Notes under the pieces: generated by a model
Database searches by the model: none
Told to the model about the DNA's origin: nothing
What the model saw: only the letters and a program-made list of their open reading frames with translations
Shown here: in pieces, positions 52,540-64,000 of the stretch
Layout of the letters: each line of letters begins with the position of its first letter
Position numbering within the stretch: position 1 is the stretch's first letter
Translations under genes and position numbers: made by a program
From: Mycoplasmopsis citelli
Lineage (GTDB): Bacteria; Bacillota_I; Bacilli_A; Mycoplasmatales; Metamycoplasmataceae
Assembly (NCBI RefSeq): GCF_900660645.1
Contig: NZ_LR215036.1
Coordinates: forward strand, 372,001 to 436,000
Length of the DNA: 64,000 nt
Reading direction: 5' to 3'

Positions 52540-52991
52540 TACTTACCTCCTGAAAGTTGTTTGGTAACAATGTTTTTAACAATAATTTTTTCTTTTTTAT
52601 TTAGTTTATCTGCTAGTGCTTCCAAATATTGAATAAATTCTTCTTTGGTAATAATGTTATATTGATATTTAACACTTAAATCAAGTGCTGTTTCTTTAAC
52701 TCTTTTATAACGATTAAAGCGACCATTGACTTTATAAATTGCAATAGCTAAAGTTAAAATAAATGAAGTAATAATAAATAAAACTAAGACAATTAAAATG
52801 TAAAAAGAAGTTGTATCAGCTGCTTGTTTTTGCTTGATAATAATTAGCAAAGCAGTAATTGCAAGTCCTAAAAAAGATAAGTTCAAAAGTAAAATTAAAC
52901 CACTAAAAAGCTTATCAAGTCTTAAAACTCACTTAAGTTTTCGATTGTCTTCGTTAATTTTTTGTTTTAGGGCTTTTAAAAATTTATTCAT
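52539..52991 (-). CDS. Two-helix membrane protein, first of a trio
   Basis: 150-residue protein. A 35-residue N-terminal amphipathic stretch (FLKALKQKINEDNRKLKWVL) precedes two helices (LILLLNLSFLGLAITALLII and FYILIVLVLFIITSFILTLA) and a helical tail (ITKEEFIQYLEALADKLNKK). The tail resembles that of the third member (ITREEIDNIL), suggesting an old duplication. It starts 48 bp after atpC, separated by a terminator. Two TGA codons are not needed except one read as Trp near residue 21. Confidence 0.7.
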
Positions 52992-53009
52992 ATCCAAATA
53001 TTACCAAAA

Positions 53010-53039
53010 AAAGTGCAAAAAATAACTAGCAAGTGCTAG

Positions 53040-53044
<5 letters not shown>
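53010..53044 (-). terminator. Terminator of the atp operon
   Basis: AATAACTAGC (53021-53030) pairs with GCTAGTTATT (53035-53044), loop AAGT, overlapping the atpC stop and followed on the minus strand by six T. Confidence 0.9.
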
Positions 53045-54867
<1,823 letters not shown>

Positions 54868-54873
54868 TTATTT

Positions 54874-55731
54874 TTAATTTTGAGTTGCATCTGCTCCAGA
54901 TACAATCTCATTAATTTCTTGAGTAATTAAACTTTGACGTTTTCTGTTAAATTCTAATCCTAATTCTTTAATTAATTCATTTGCGTTTTCAGTAGCATTT
55001 TCCATTGCGTTTCGCCTTGAAGACATTTCAGAAATTTTTGATAAATTTCCAAGCGAATAAATCATACTGCTAATAAAAAGTGGAATTGAATTTTTCAAAA
55101 TTGTTTCAGCATTTGGATAAAATTCCACATTTGCTTTAAGTGAAGATTTTTGATTTTGTACTTCAAAAGGAAAAAGTTGAAATGTTTTAGCTTCTTGAAT
55201 AATATTATTGATAAAATCAGTATAAATAATGTTAATAGATTTTACTTTTCCACCAAAATAAAGTTCAAGAGCGTCTTTAGTTATTGCATCTGCAAGAGCA
55301 TAATTAAAATTATCTCCATAAGCAAAATATTTTTGAACAATATTTTCATTTTTTATTCAAGAATGTGAATATAAGTATGCTTTAGCTCCAACAAAAATAA
55401 CTAAATCATCTTTGGTTAAATGCTGATTAATTTGTGAATAAATATTAGAATTATACGAACCACAAAGCCCTAAATCTGAAGAAATAATAATGTATAAGTT
55501 TTTTAAGACACTTTCATTAAGCGGAAAAATTTCCTTAAGATCCTTTAAAGAAACATTTTGCATAAGTTCATTAAATGTCTCTTCCAGTAAATTTTTATAG
55601 TTTCGAATGTTTTCTAAATTTTTTTTAGATTTTTGTAATTTTGCAGTAGCAACTAATTGCATTGCTTTAGTGATTTTTTTGGTATTAGTTACTACTGAAA
55701 TACGATTTTTTAACGAATTTAAATTCGACAT
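54874..55731 (-). CDS. atpG: ATP synthase gamma subunit
   Basis: 285-residue rotor shaft of F1. The N-terminal coiled coil reads NRISVVTNTKKITKAMQLVA and the C-terminal one MSSRRNAMENATENANELI, the two most conserved gamma blocks. The central domain contains SSDLGLCGSYNSNI. One TGA reads as Trp near residue 125. It lies between atpA and atpD as usual. Confidence 0.96.
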
Positions 55732-55740
55732 TTTTTATCT

Positions 55741-57312
55741 TTAGTCTAAAAATTTAGCTGGAATTGGTTTATACATTTTAGGATCATAATTTGGAATAGT
55801 TTTAATAATATCTTGAACTATTTTCACAAGTGCTTTAGTGATAATTTCATAGTTTTCTGAGGAAATAACTGATGAAGAAACAATTTCTTTGTAAGCTAAA
55901 TTTAAAAGTTTATTATTTTCAATTTCTTTTAGTACTAAGTCCCGATATTCGTGAATTTTAGTTTTAGGAAGTGGGTTAATAATTCTTTCTTTAACTCCAA
56001 CTAAAATAATTGATTGAGAAGCTTGCGAAATAGGGTGATATTGCTCTTGTTTTAAAAGTTCATAAACTTTAGCACCATGATCTAAAATGGTTTTAGTAGA
56101 ATCGTCTAAATCTGAACCAAATTGTGCAAAAGCAAGCATTTCATTATATTGTGCTAGTTCTAATTTTAATGAACCAACAACACTTTTCATAGCTTTAGTT
56201 TGAGCTGAAGAACCTACCCTTGAAACACTAAAACCTACATCTACTGCAGGTCTTTGACCTGAGTTAAACAATGCTTCACGAGTAAAAATTTGTCCATCGG
56301 TAATTGAAATAACATTAGTAGGAATATAAGCTGAAATATCTCCTTGTTGAGTTTCGATAATTGGAAGTGCAGTAATTGAACCACCCCCATAAACTTCATT
56401 TAGCCGAGCTGCCCGCTCTAGTAATTGTGAGTGTAAGTAAAAAACATCTCCAGGATAAGCTTCACGGCCAGGTGGTCTTCTTAAAAGTAATGATAAGGTT
56501 CGATATGCAGTTGCATGTTTTGATAAATCATCATATACAATAAGAACATCTTTACCTTTAGACATTCATTCTTCGGCAATTGTAACTCCAGTATAAGGAG
56601 CAATGTATTGTTGAGGAGCTAACTCACTTGCTCCAGCAACAACAACAGTTGTATATTTTAATGCTTCAGTATCAGCAAGTTTTTTTACAATTTGTGCAAC
56701 AGTAGAATTTTTTTGTCCAATCGCAACATAAACACAATACACATCTTTGCCTTTTTGGTTAATAATTGTATCAATTGCAATGGCGGTTTTTCCAGTTTGT
56801 CGATCACCAATAATAAGTTCTCTTTGGCCTTTTCCAATTGGAATCATTGAATCAATTGCAATAATTCCTGTTTCTAGCGGTTGATTAACCTCTTTACGAG
56901 ACATAACTCCACTAGCAACTTTAAAAATTTCCCGAGTTTTAGTGAGTTTAATTTCACCTTTACCATCAATTGGTTGTCCTAAAGCATTAACAACTCTTCC
57001 TAAAAGCTCATCTCCAACTTCAACTGAAATAACTTTGTTGGTTCTTCGAACGCTATCTCCTTCAGAAACAGAGTTAGCATCTCCAAAAAGAGCAATCCCA
57101 ACTACTTCTTCTTCTAAATTTAGAGCTAGTCCATAAACTCCATTTTCAAAAACAACAATTTCAGAGTTCATTACTTTTTCAATTCCTGAAACTAACGCAA
57201 TTCCATCTCCAATTGAAACAACCTTTCCAATTTCGGATTGATCAATTTTTAAATCATAATTTTTGATGCGATCTTTAATAATTACGGAAATATCATCAAG
57301 TTTAATTGCCAT
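55741..57312 (-). CDS. atpA: ATP synthase alpha subunit
   Basis: 523-residue non-catalytic nucleotide-binding F1 subunit. Blocks: [29 protein letters not shown], Walker [50 protein letters not shown] and the arginine-finger region [16 protein letters not shown] between AEEW and MSKGKDV reads as Trp and is conserved. It starts where atpH ends, sharing one base. Confidence 0.98.
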
Positions 57313-57866
57313 TATTTATCTCCTTTTAAGTTTTTTGAAGTTATTGCTCCAATTAATTCATTTAAATCATTTTGATAGTTGCTTTGAATAATTTTACTAT
57401 CAAAAGCAATTTTAAACCCTGAAATTAGTGAAGAATCAATAACATTTTTAACTTCAAAAATTTTATGATATTGATTTTGAAGTTTAGCTTGAATTTTCTG
57501 TAATTGCACACTTGAAATTTCTTGAGCTGTAATTACTTTTACAAATGAAATATTTAGTGCTTCATTTGAAAGTTTTAAATAGTTAGTAATAATTTTTTTT
57601 AGCTTAGAAACACTTTTGCGTTCAACGGTAACCTTAATAGTATTTTTGATTAATAGATCAAATCCTTCTAAAATTTGATCTATTAATGTTAATTTTTCTT
57701 CTTTTTTTACAAGATCATTATTTAAAAAAGTAATTAACTCAGGATTGGCTTTAATAATGTCTAAAACTTCATCCATTTGATGATGAATTAATTCAAGTTT
57801 ATTTGCTTCTTTAACTAATTCAAAAATAGCAATTACATACCCTTTAACACTAGATTTATCAAGCAT
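57312..57866 (-). CDS. atpH: ATP synthase delta subunit
   Basis: 184-residue peripheral-stalk subunit linking the b stalk to F1. The N-terminal helical domain ([20 protein letters not shown]) and the C-terminal [20 protein letters not shown], with the typical IxGG-like turn changed to ISGF, fit the OSCP/delta family. One-base overlaps with both atpF and atpA show tight coupling. Confidence 0.92.
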   Translation of the reverse strand: MLDKSSVKGYVIAIFELVKEANKLELIHHQMDEVLDIIKANPELITFLNNDLVKKEEKLTLIDQILEGFDLLIKNTIKVTVERKSVSKLKKIITNYLKLSNEALNISFVKVITAQEISSVQLQKIQAKLQNQYHKIFEVKNVIDSSLISGFKIAFDSKIIQSNYQNDLNELIGAITSKNLKGDK

Positions 57867-58462
57867 TATTCAAATCCTTTAAGATTATCTTCGGCTAAAA
57901 AAGCATCAATGATTTCTTCTTGAGTTGATTGCGAAATTTCTCTTTGTAGAATTTTTTCAGCAAGTTGCTTTGCAGTTTGAGCCACAATTTCACGCGAATT
58001 TTGTTCAAATTCTTTTTGCTGTTTGTTAATATCTAAATGAGCTTCTTCAATAAGTTGCTTTGAATCATTTTTTGCTTTAGCAACATAAGCAAGTATTAAT
58101 TGTTCGGCCTTTAATTTAGCTCGATTAATAATTACTTCAGCTTGTTGATTGGAATTTTCTAAATTTAAATTAGCTTCATTGACTTTTTGAATCATTTCTT
58201 CTTTAAATTTAATTGATTGATCAATGTTATTTTGAATAAATTCTTTGCGTTTTTGAAGCATTTGTTGCAATGGCTTACGTAAAAAAACATAAGTAATAAT
58301 TCCAATTGCAATAAAAGCTATAATGGTCGCAATCATTAATGGAATGCTTGGAAAAATAGCTTCAAATTTATCTGAAATACCTTCTTGAAGCGAGCTTGGT
58401 TTGTCAATGGCACTATTATTTTCGGTAGTTTCAGCAAATAATTTTATTATGTTTTGAACCAT
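57866..58462 (-). CDS. atpF: ATP synthase b subunit
   Basis: 198-residue stator stalk. An N-terminal extension of about 35 residues precedes the single helix (PLMIATIIAFIAIGIITYVF), then RKPLQQMLQKRKEFIQNNID and a long charged coiled coil rich in Gln, Glu and Lys. No lipobox cysteine is present although several mycoplasma b subunits are lipoproteins. The gene lies between atpE and atpH. Confidence 0.94.
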   Translation of the reverse strand: MVQNIIKLFAETTENNSAIDKPSSLQEGISDKFEAIFPSIPLMIATIIAFIAIGIITYVFLRKPLQQMLQKRKEFIQNNIDQSIKFKEEMIQKVNEANLNLENSNQQAEVIINRAKLKAEQLILAYVAKAKNDSKQLIEEAHLDINKQQKEFEQNSREIVAQTAKQLAEKILQREISQSTQEEIIDAFLAEDNLKGFE

Positions 58463-58481
58463 TTTGACCTGCTTGAAAATT

Positions 58482-58787
58482 TTATCTTCTACCTAAAAAG
58501 AAAATTAGTAAAGAAATAACTAAACAATAAATAGCAGCAGATTCAGTAATTCCAGCTGCAATAATGAACATTTTACGAACTTTTGCTTCAGATTCGGGGT
58601 TTCTTGAGATTGCTTCAATAGTTTTACCTCCAGCATATCCTTGTCCAATTGCTGAGCCAAAAGCACCAATCATTGCAATTCCTGCCCCAACAGCCACAAG
58701 TCCAGCTTCAATTGAACCTGCTCCACTAGAAGTAGTAGCGGCTTGGTTTGTTGTTTCTTCTAAAAGTTTTGTAACATTTGTTAACAT
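58482..58787 (-). CDS. atpE: ATP synthase c subunit
   Basis: 101-residue ring subunit carrying the proton. Two helices flank the polar loop TIEAISRNPE; the first has the Gly-rich AVGAGIAMIGAFGSAIGQGY face and the second carries the ion-binding Glu82 in AAGITESAAIY. A hydrophilic N-terminal extension of about 23 residues is longer than in E. coli. An AGGAGAA site precedes the ATG. Confidence 0.97.
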   Translation of the reverse strand: MLTNVTKLLEETTNQAATTSSGAGSIEAGLVAVGAGIAMIGAFGSAIGQGYAGGKTIEAISRNPESEAKVRKMFIIAAGITESAAIYCLVISLLIFFLGRR

Positions 58788-58794
58788 AATTCTC

Positions 58795-59562
58795 CTAATA
58801 AATTGCCTTTAATTTTTGGCTAATTTTTACACGTTTAAAATTGTTTGTTTGATTTTTAAGTGGGTGTGGAGCTTGTTCTTCTCCAACTTCGTTCATTCAA
58901 TAACTTAAAGTTAAAATTGTAAAGACATACGATTGAATTAGTCCATCGAAAATATCAAAGTAAAAATGAAATACTGGAGTAATAACTGGAGCTATAAAAT
59001 ATCATCTATGTCCGCTTAAATTTGGAAGCATTTCTCATAAATGCCCAAATAATGAATATAGTAAAAATAAAACAACTCCTCCACCAATTAAATTTCCATA
59101 TAAACGAAAACCTAGCGAAATTAGTGGTGCAATGGCTCCGATAGCTTCAAATGGATTAAGATATTTTTTTAAATATCTGAGTTTTTGATAAATAAATCCA
59201 ACCACAAAAATTCCAAGTCACGTAGCAATACATAAAGTTAGTGGAATTGAATAGGAAGTTCCAATGGGTTCAAGTCCAAAAATAGATAATAAATTTCCAA
59301 CTAAAAGCATGCTAAATAATGTAACAATATAATGACGAGCTTTAGGTAATTTATCTTCAATGCTCTCATCAATCATTTGATCAAGTCCTCCAAGGTACAT
59401 TTCAGCAATAAGAGCTGCTCCTTTAGGAGCTTGATGTGGCTTGACTTTTTTAATTGATTTATAAGCAATAATGCTTAATATAAAAATTACTAAAACAGTA
59501 ACAACTAAAGATAATAATTGAGGTTGATTTCAGCTTCATAATTTATCAGCTATATTATTCAT
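58795..59562 (-). CDS. atpB: ATP synthase a subunit
   Basis: 255-residue membrane subunit forming the proton half-channels. The essential Arg lies in PLISLGFRLYGNLIGGGVVL, and HFYFDIFDGLIQSYVFTILT is the conserved C-terminal helix. Several Trp codons are TGA. An AGGAGG site lies at the end of the upstream atpI-like gene, which overlaps it by 8 bp. Confidence 0.95.
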
Positions 59563-60001
59563 TTCACCTCCTTGCTAAATATTTTTGTAACAGATACTCT
59601 AAAATATAAGTAGGAAAAAGAATAAAAAGTCCTACTAATAATGCAATTAAGTTTATTGGATTATTAACATAATTTCATTTAGAGCCTATTATTGCTTTAC
59701 TTTCAATGTAAATACCGTTAATTTGAATGCATAAGTAAATAATTATTCCAATTAAAATCAAAAAAACAAAGTTTTTGACAATAATTAATTTCACAATTTT
59801 GCCCTTTGAGGATCGTGAAGATAAAAAAGATGCTATAACGATATTAATTTTAATGGATAAATAAGCAATTAAAGAACCAATAGCAAAACCAAAGAAACTT
59901 CCAAAATGCCAATAGCTTAAAAGTGCTAAAATTAGCAAAATTGGAATAAAAATAATAAAAAAAGCAACATCCACAGTGTTTTTTGTAATTAACTGCTTCA
60001 C
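59555..60001 (-). CDS. atpI: AtpI-like membrane protein
   Basis: 148-residue membrane protein with about four helices, at the usual place of atpI upstream of atpB. AtpI assists c-ring assembly or ion uptake in some bacteria. Sequence is poorly conserved even within mycoplasmas, so the name is based mainly on position and hydropathy. The C-terminus reads through TGA (RRWNE) and overlaps atpB. Confidence 0.75.
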
Positions 60002-60176
60002 CGCTCCCCCTTTGTTTGCTTATTGAATTTTATACCTTTTTTAAAGGGTTTTATATAGGATTTTAAAATTTTTTAAAGATTTTTAAAAAATGCTTTTTTT
60101 AGCAAGATATGAGTGCTTTTACAGCATATATAATATAATTATAACTAATATAATCAAACCTATTAAAGAAGGAATA

Positions 60177-61493
60177 ATGAGCTTAAAATATTTAAAATTA
60201 AATACTTTCAATGCCCTTAAAAATGCTCCTGAAGAATTGGCATTTTTACAAGAAAAAGTTTCTAAAATTCACTTTGATGTACAAAATAAGCAGGTTTTAG
60301 AAAAAGATTGACTCGGATGATATGATCTACCACAAAATTATGATAAACAAGAAGTCGAATTAATGCACCAAAAGGCAGCCCAATGAGAAAAAATGGGTGT
60401 TGAAGTAGTTGTGGTAATTGGAATTGGAGGTTCATATTTAGGAGCTAAAACTGGATATGACTTTATTTATGGACCTTATTCACTTAAAAAGCCACGGATG
60501 GAATTACTTTTTGCTGGAAATGATTTATCTGCTAGTACACTTGTTTCAAAATTAAATTATGTTAAAAACAAAAAATTTGCAATTAATGTTATTTCCAAAT
60601 CTGGAACTACTCTTGAACCTTCGGTAGCTTTTAGAGAATTTAGAATGCTTCTAGAATCACAAATTAAAAAACAACAACGTCCTGAAGAAGAAGCATCTCA
60701 ACTAATAGTTGCAACCACTGATAAAGATAAAGGACTGTTAAATGAGCTTGCAACTCAAAAAGGTTATTTAAAACTTATTGTCCCTGATGATGTGGGTGGA
60801 CGTTTTTCAGTACTTACTGCCGTTGGACTTTTTCCATTTATTTGTGCAGGAATTAATGTTGAGGCATTACTTGAAGGAGCAAGACAAACCAATAAGGAAC
60901 TTAGTAGCGAATTGCTTGCTAAAAATCCGGCTTATTTATATGCGGCCTTAAGATATTATTTCCACACTCAAAAACAATACATGGTTGAACTAATGGTTTC
61001 ATATGAACCTAAAATGCAATATTTTACCGAATGATGAAAACAACTATTTGGCGAAAGCGAAGGAAAAGACGGCAAAGGTTTATGACCTTCTTCAGCTTTA
61101 TACACTACTGACTTACACTCGCTTGGTCAAATGGTTCAAGATGGAAATAAAATTTTATTTGAAACCATTCTTTCTGTACAAAATTCACATCAAAACATCA
61201 CCTTACAAGTAGATATTGATGACCCAGATAAGCTTGGATATTTAAATAATAAAGATTTACATAGCATTAACAATACAGTTCTTGAAGCTACAATTGATGC
61301 ACACGCAAATATTGGTGCAGTTCCAAATTTACACTTAACATTCAAGGACTTTAGCGAAGAATCATTGGGTGCTTTATTTATGTTTTTTGAACGAGCAGTT
61401 ACAATGAGTGCATATTTACTTGGAGTTAATCCCTTTAATCAACCTGGAGTTGAAGTATACAAAAAAAATATGTTTGAATTACTTAAAAAATAA
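60177..61493 (+). CDS. pgi: Glucose-6-phosphate isomerase
   Basis: 438-residue glycolytic enzyme converting glucose-6-phosphate to fructose-6-phosphate. Motifs: VVVVIGIGGSYLGAKTG, VISKSGTTLEPSVAFRE, DVGGRFSVLTAVGLFPFICAG (PGI signature), and the second signature around GPSSALYTTDLHSLGQ-type residues (LWPSSALYTTDLHSLGQ). Several TGA codons read as Trp. An AAGGAA site precedes the ATG at 60177. Confidence 0.96.
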
Positions 61494-61497
61494 TTTT

Positions 61498-61533
61498 AAA
61501 ACCAAAACAATTCCCTTTGTTTTGGTTTTTTAT
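61498..61533 (+). terminator. Terminator of pgi
   Basis: AAAACCAAAACAA (61498-61510) pairs with TTGTTTTGGTTTT (61517-61529), a 13-bp stem followed by T. Confidence 0.9.
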
Positions 61534-61573
61534 TTAAATATTAAAATCTTAAATGTAATATAAAATTATATTT

Positions 61574-62617
61574 ATGAAAAGGTTTTTAAAGGGTTTATTT
61601 ATTCCATCAGGGTTGCTAAGCACTTCTTTTTTAATTATATCTTGCCAATTTACACAAAATACGCAAACAGAAGCTCAGCAAACAGATTTAATTTTAGAAA
61701 TTTTAAAAAGAACTCCATTAACTAGAAAACTTCCCAAAATGGAATATTTAAAACCTGAAGACACTCAAAAAGATTACACTTCTGAAGCACTTGATTGCAT
61801 GGAAAAAATAATCGGAGTAGAAATTCACGACTCTACTTCTGGGATTACTTTAACTTCAACAGTAGGAGAAGTTATTCAAAATCCTGGATTTAGTGACGCA
61901 ACAATTAAAGTACTATGAAGAGTTAAAAACTCTTCAGTCCCTGCATATTATGTGGAATCTTACCATATTGATGGATTTAAGAAAATTCCAATCAATCATA
62001 CTCATTATGTTAGAACAAACCATAAACAATCTCAAAAAGTATGTTTATTAAAATATAATGGTCAAAATTTAATTACTTTAGAAACAACATCTTTAGCTCA
62101 AAGTTATTCAAAAGATACTCTAACTTTAAATGAACAAAACATCAAACAAGAAGCTAACTCATTAATGAATCAATTTAAATTAAATAATGCAATTGAACCA
62201 TTTATTGAAGATGTTTTTCAGAAGATAATCGAAAATTTGATTAATCAAAACAAAAATGAAAGAAAGACAATTACTAAAGGTCAATTAGACTTAATGATTC
62301 TAGAAAACGTAGGAAAGAGATTTTTTGAACTAATTGAAAAAAGTGATAACCCCTCACAAGTAATTAGTAGTGGATTTGATTTTATCAATGAATATTTTGA
62401 AAAATTAAATATGGAAAATATCAATAAATACAAAAATCTTTTATATGCTCTTTATATTAAATTTTGAGCTACTTACATGTTAGAAATAAATTATGGTCAA
62501 TTTAGTGACAATTTAAAGAAAATTTGAATTTTAAATGAATTAATTAGTGTGCTTAAATTTGAAAATAATACAAAAATAGCTCAAATTCTTCAAGGTGAGC
62601 TTAATAACATAAGGTAA
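61574..62617 (+). CDS. Lipoprotein F, unknown function
   Basis: 347-residue predicted lipoprotein. The signal MKRFLKGLFIPSGLLSTSFL leads to lipobox IISC. The mature N-terminus is Thr/Gln-rich, then comes a strand-rich portion (IGVEIHDSTSGITLTSTVGE) and a helical C-terminal half with many Asn and Lys. TATAAA about 9 bp before the ATG and no ribosome site suggest a leaderless message. The next gene starts 14 bp downstream, so the two may be co-transcribed. No family recognised. Confidence 0.8.
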
Positions 62618-62631
62618 CTTAAAATATTTCA

Positions 62632-63342
62632 ATGGATAGAATCGAAAAAATAATTTCTCAAAACACTAATTATTCTCGTAGCGAAATTAAAAAATTAATT
62701 TTGCAAAGAAAAGTACTAATAAACACAAAAATAGCACTATTAGGTCAAAAGATTAATTCAGAAGATCAAATTTTTATTAATAATCAAAAATTACAAATTA
62801 ATAAAAATATTTACATTATGCTCAATAAGCCAGCTGGTTATTTGAGTGCCAATGTTGATAAAAAAGATAAAGTTATTTTAGATTTAATTAATGATGAAAT
62901 TCCCAAAAAAGATTTAAATATTTGGGGAAGATTAGATAAAGATACTGAAGGATTAATTATTTTATCTAATGATGGTGAGCTTGGACACAAACTTTTGTCT
63001 CCTAAAAACCACATTCCTAAAACTTATTATGTTGAAGTTAATTCTTCTTTGAAAAGTATTAATGTAAATATTTTTAAAGACGGGATAGAAATTTCAAATA
63101 ATGTTTTTGTTAAGGGAACTATTTCTAATATTAAAGAAAATAGTTGTTTGCTTACAATTTATGAGGGTAAATTTCATCAGATAAAACTTATGTTTAGTGC
63201 TATAAAAATGCAAGTTACCTATTTAAAAAGGGTTTCATTTGGACCTTTAAATTTAGATAAAAATCTTCAATTGGGTCAATACCGCTTTTTAAGTAATGAA
63301 GAAATTAATAAATTGCAAAAAATTTCAAACAAACTCAAATAA
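62632..63342 (+). CDS. RsuA/RluB-family pseudouridine synthase
   Basis: 236-residue enzyme. An N-terminal S4 RNA-binding domain (MDRIEKIISQNTNYSRSEIK, INTKIALLGQKI) precedes the catalytic domain with the Asp motif GRLDKDTEGLIILSNDG, then PKTYYVEVN and EGKFHQIKLMF. This is the RsuA/RluB/RluE/RluF group, which modifies 16S or 23S rRNA. The exact site cannot be assigned from sequence; rluB (23S) is the common Firmicutes form. Confidence 0.92.
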   Translation: MDRIEKIISQNTNYSRSEIKKLILQRKVLINTKIALLGQKINSEDQIFINNQKLQINKNIYIMLNKPAGYLSANVDKKDKVILDLINDEIPKKDLNIWGRLDKDTEGLIILSNDGELGHKLLSPKNHIPKTYYVEVNSSLKSINVNIFKDGIEISNNVFVKGTISNIKENSCLLTIYEGKFHQIKLMFSAIKMQVTYLKRVSFGPLNLDKNLQLGQYRFLSNEEINKLQKISNKLK

Positions 63343-63359
63343 TTTGAGTTTGTTTTTTT
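63327..63359 (+). terminator. Terminator of the pseudouridine synthase gene
   Basis: A 13-bp stem (63327-63339 with 63343-63355) overlaps the stop codon and is followed by seven T. Confidence 0.88.
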
Positions 63360-63442
63360 ATATTTGTCCGAAAATAGTGTCCAAATGTTATTATTTATCT
63401 CTTTAATATGTATAATTTAACCATTATATTTATGGAGGGATT

Positions 63443-64000
<558 letters not shown>

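Overview
The window comes from a mycoplasma (class Mollicutes). TGA is used as tryptophan throughout: almost every long gene, including argS, valS, ftsZ, atpA and ptsG, reads through one or more in-frame TGA codons at conserved positions. DNA is very AT-rich, genes are tightly packed with 1-13 bp overlaps, and many genes have no Shine-Dalgarno sequence but a TATAAT box 6-10 bp before the ATG. Gene content (glucose PTS, pgi, pfkA, fba, pot transporter, mraZ-rsmH-ftsA-like-ftsZ, Pro/Ser/Gln-rich lipoproteins, type III mod) fits a sugar-fermenting member of the hominis-group mycoplasmas. I cannot name the species.

Layout. 1-3.4 kb (minus): a membrane protein cut by the window edge, upp, mscL, an Smr-domain protein, a nicotinamidase-like hydrolase and mutM. 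3.6-7.1 kb: a small membrane protein (plus), then the minus operon cysS-rlmB-sigma-like-tsaC. 7.1-14.5 kb (plus): argS, rpoE (delta), fba, then the division cluster mraZ-rsmH-ftsA-like-ftsZ. 14.6-17.3 kb (minus): two lipoproteins whose promoters each contain a long TA tract. 17.5-21.2 kb: a degenerate phosphohexomutase-like gene (minus) diverging from an orphan PotD-like protein (plus). 21.2-24.6 kb (plus): rpsT, a fused C5 methyltransferase/nuclease, ssb and a small membrane protein broken at an A10 run. 24.7-27.4 kb: ptsG. 27.4-31 kb (minus): two paralogous lipoproteins, one frameshifted and one with 17 GQQ repeats, then a cardiolipin synthase. 31-36 kb (minus): potABCD. 36.4-40.1 kb (plus): a heterodimeric ABC exporter. 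40.1-42 kb (minus): a lipoprotein. 42-46.3 kb (plus): valS, folD, pfkA. 46.4-47.2 kb (minus): efp and an Asp23-like gene. Then tRNA-Leu, tRNA-Lys and a small membrane protein (plus). 48-53 kb (minus): HAD phosphatase, EzrA-like, thiI, and upstream of these three small two-helix membrane proteins. 53-60 kb (minus): the complete F1Fo ATP synthase operon atpI-B-E-F-H-A-G-D-C. 60-64 kb (plus): pgi, a lipoprotein, an RsuA-type pseudouridine synthase and the start of a type III mod gene carrying (CA)24(GA)7.

Themes. Housekeeping genes supply glycolysis, ATP synthesis/hydrolysis, translation and division. Around them sit surface and DNA-modification genes with unstable simple repeats (TA tracts in promoters, CA/GA in mod, 9- and 15-bp coding repeats, homopolymers at frame breaks), which is the typical mycoplasma strategy for switching surface and epigenetic state. 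Several genes keep the gene order of Firmicutes relatives but have diverged almost beyond recognition: an FtsA-like gene next to ftsZ, an EzrA-like gene next to thiI, and a sigma-factor-like gene after cysS-rlmB. No insertion sequence, CRISPR array or prophage was seen.
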